Positions 14,509-15,528 of a DNA stretch of 15,528 bases are shown piece after piece. The position numbers were made by a program, and so were the translations under genes. Position 1 is the first letter of the stretch. The number at the start of each line of letters is the position of its first letter. Source of the stretch: Synergistales bacterium (GTDB lineage: Bacteria; Synergistota; Synergistia; Synergistales; Aminobacteriaceae); the NCBI GenBank assembly GCA_025997935.1, contig BNVG01000039.1:1-15528 (forward strand). The letters are read 5' to 3'. The notes beneath the pieces were generated by a model that was not told the origin of the DNA, made no database searches, and was given only the letters and a program-made list of their open reading frames with translations.

Positions 14509-15528
14509 CAGACATTCCTCCTTGCGCTGTGTTCCATAATTTTTTTCATAATATCTTCCTGCGTGAGCCTGTCGTTCTCTAATTCACCCGCGATTTCGCT
14601 TCCGTTGATGACGTATATACGGTCGCATATACCGAGCAATTCCTGCATCTCGGAGGAGATGACGATAACGGCTTTTCCGGCGCTCGCCAAGTCGTTGATG
14701 ATGCCGTAGATTTCGTACTTTGCCCCCACGTCTATTCCGCGGGTTGGTTCGTCTAATATCAATACTTCAGGGCGCGAGAGCATCCACTTTGTCAGTACGA
14801 TTTTTTGCTGGTTGCCCCCGGAAAGAGATTCGGTCGTCTGCTCCACCGAACTGCATTTGATGTTGATACGCTCGCGGTACTCCTCCGCCGCTAAGATTTC
14901 CTCGTTGGAAAGAATGGTTCCATAGGAAGAAAACCGCTCCGAACCGAGACTCGCAAGGGTCATGTTCCACTTTACGTCGTTGATGAGTACAAGTCCGTAG
15001 TTCTTGCGGTCCTCCGAGACATAAGCTATACCGCTGTCGATGGCGTCTTTTACGGTGCGCAGAGTCAGGGGTTTGCCGCGCATAAATATCTCTCCGCTGA
15101 TATGGGAGCCCCATGCGCGGCCAAACAGGCTCATGGCGAGCTCGGTGCGCCCTGCGCCCATCAGCCCGGCGAACCCGACCACCTCTCCGGCCCTCACGTT
15201 AAACGAGGCTCCGCGAACTACCTGACGTTTGGAGTCGTCGGGATGAAAGGCGTTCCAGTTCTTGACCTCGAAGATAATGTCTCCGATATTGCTTTCTCGC
15301 TCAGGATAGCGATTGGTCATTTCACGCCCGACCATTCCCTTTATAATCCTGTCCTCGCTGAAATCGTCTATGCCTTTTTGCAAAGTTTCGATAACGCGCC
15401 CGTCGCGGATTACGGTGATGGCGTCCGCCACGAAACTTATCTCGTTCAGTTTGTGAGAGATGATTATGCAGGTAATTCCCTGCTCTTTCAGCCCAAGCAT
15501 AATGTTCAGCAGCTTCTTGCTGTCCTCG
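14508..15528 (-). CDS. Monosaccharide ABC transporter ATPase (GguA/RbsA-like), N-terminus cut by window
   Basis: The C-terminal 339 residues of a two-NBD sugar-transport ATPase that powers the permease encoded next. The frame runs open through the right edge. The fragment starts just after the Walker B/D-loop of the first NBD (EDSKKLLNI) and shows its H-loop ITCIIISHKLNE. The second NBD is complete: GLMGAGRTELA in the Walker A position, signature LSGGNQQKIVLTKW, Walker B with the D-loop (VLILDEPTRGIDVGAKYEIY) and ISSEMQELL where an H-loop would be. The Walker A lysine replaced by arginine and the serine replacing the H-loop histidine are normal for the second domain in RbsA/MglA/GguA proteins, not damage. 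The missing part is most of NBD1, about 170 residues. Confidence 0.94.
   Translation of the reverse strand, partial: EDSKKLLNIMLGLKEQGITCIIISHKLNEISFVADAITVIRDGRVIETLQKGIDDFSEDRIIKGMVGREMTNRYPERESNIGDIIFEVKNWNAFHPDDSKRQVVRGASFNVRAGEVVGFAGLMGAGRTELAMSLFGRAWGSHISGEIFMRGKPLTLRTVKDAIDSGIAYVSEDRKNYGLVLINDVKWNMTLASLGSERFSSYGTILSNEEILAAEEYRERINIKCSSVEQTTESLSGGNQQKIVLTKWMLSRPEVLILDEPTRGIDVGAKYEIYGIINDLASAGKAVIVISSEMQELLGICDRIYVINGSEIAGELENDRLTQEDIMKKIMEHSARRNV

Noticed and set aside
14508..15528. Second NBD of the sugar ATPase read as degenerate or decaying (Walker A Lys to Arg, H-loop His to Ser)
   Set aside because: These substitutions are typical of the second NBD in the RbsA/MglA/GguA family and the rest of the domain is intact.

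Overview
The window is 15.5 kb of bacterial DNA with moderate GC content. It comes from a heterotroph that takes up and degrades organic acids and sugars. The TRAP solute-binding protein has a normal Sec signal peptide and no lipobox cysteine, which points to a diderm with a true periplasm. The 4Fe-4S-containing aldo/keto reductase is typical of anaerobes. PucR/CdaR-type regulators, TRAP transporters and frequent ATA isoleucine codons together suggest an anaerobe such as a Synergistota member. This assignment is an inference from gene content; no rRNA or other marker gene is present.

Region 1 (1-296) is the 3' end of a plus-strand ABC exporter subunit with a D in place of the Walker B catalytic E. 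Its last 81 bases overlap, antiparallel, the end of the next gene.

Region 2 (216-7372) is a transport module with divergent regulators. Two minus-strand genes encode PucR/CdaR-family regulators and overlap each other by 20 bases. The promoter-proximal one (1375-3489) is the most unusual gene here. Its regulator architecture (N-terminal region, GGDEF-like domain, HTH_30) is followed, with no signal peptide, by an entire DctP-type TRAP solute-binding domain. Divergent from it, across about 190 bp containing an inverted repeat and several TATGT/ACATA half-sites, lies a plus-strand operon: TRAP binding protein, DctQ, DctM and an alpha/beta hydrolase, ending at a 14-bp-stem terminator. The simplest reading is a one-component cytoplasmic sensor built from a copy of the transporter's own receptor, reporting the imported solute back to the transporter promoter. 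The hydrolase probably acts on the imported solute or a derivative.

Region 3 (7377-8515) is a minus-strand aldo/keto reductase with two C-terminal Cys clusters. It has its own promoter, overlapped by an 18-bp palindrome and flanked by two copies of a ~20-bp direct repeat.

Region 4 (8516-15528) is a tightly packed minus-strand pentose operon. In transcription order it holds a monosaccharide ABC-transporter ATPase (cut by the window edge), its permease, an AraR-like GntR/LacI hybrid repressor, L-ribulose-5-phosphate 4-epimerase (AraD), an FGGY sugar kinase and a fucose/arabinose-isomerase-family protein. AraD is very close to the classical enzyme. The isomerase does not look like classical AraA, and the kinase is of uncertain FGGY subgroup. 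Together they look like an L-arabinose (or related pentose) pathway assembled from non-orthologous parts: isomerase, kinase, then epimerase to D-xylulose 5-phosphate.

No tRNA, rRNA, CRISPR array, insertion sequence or phage feature was seen. No gene-free stretch exceeds 300 bases.
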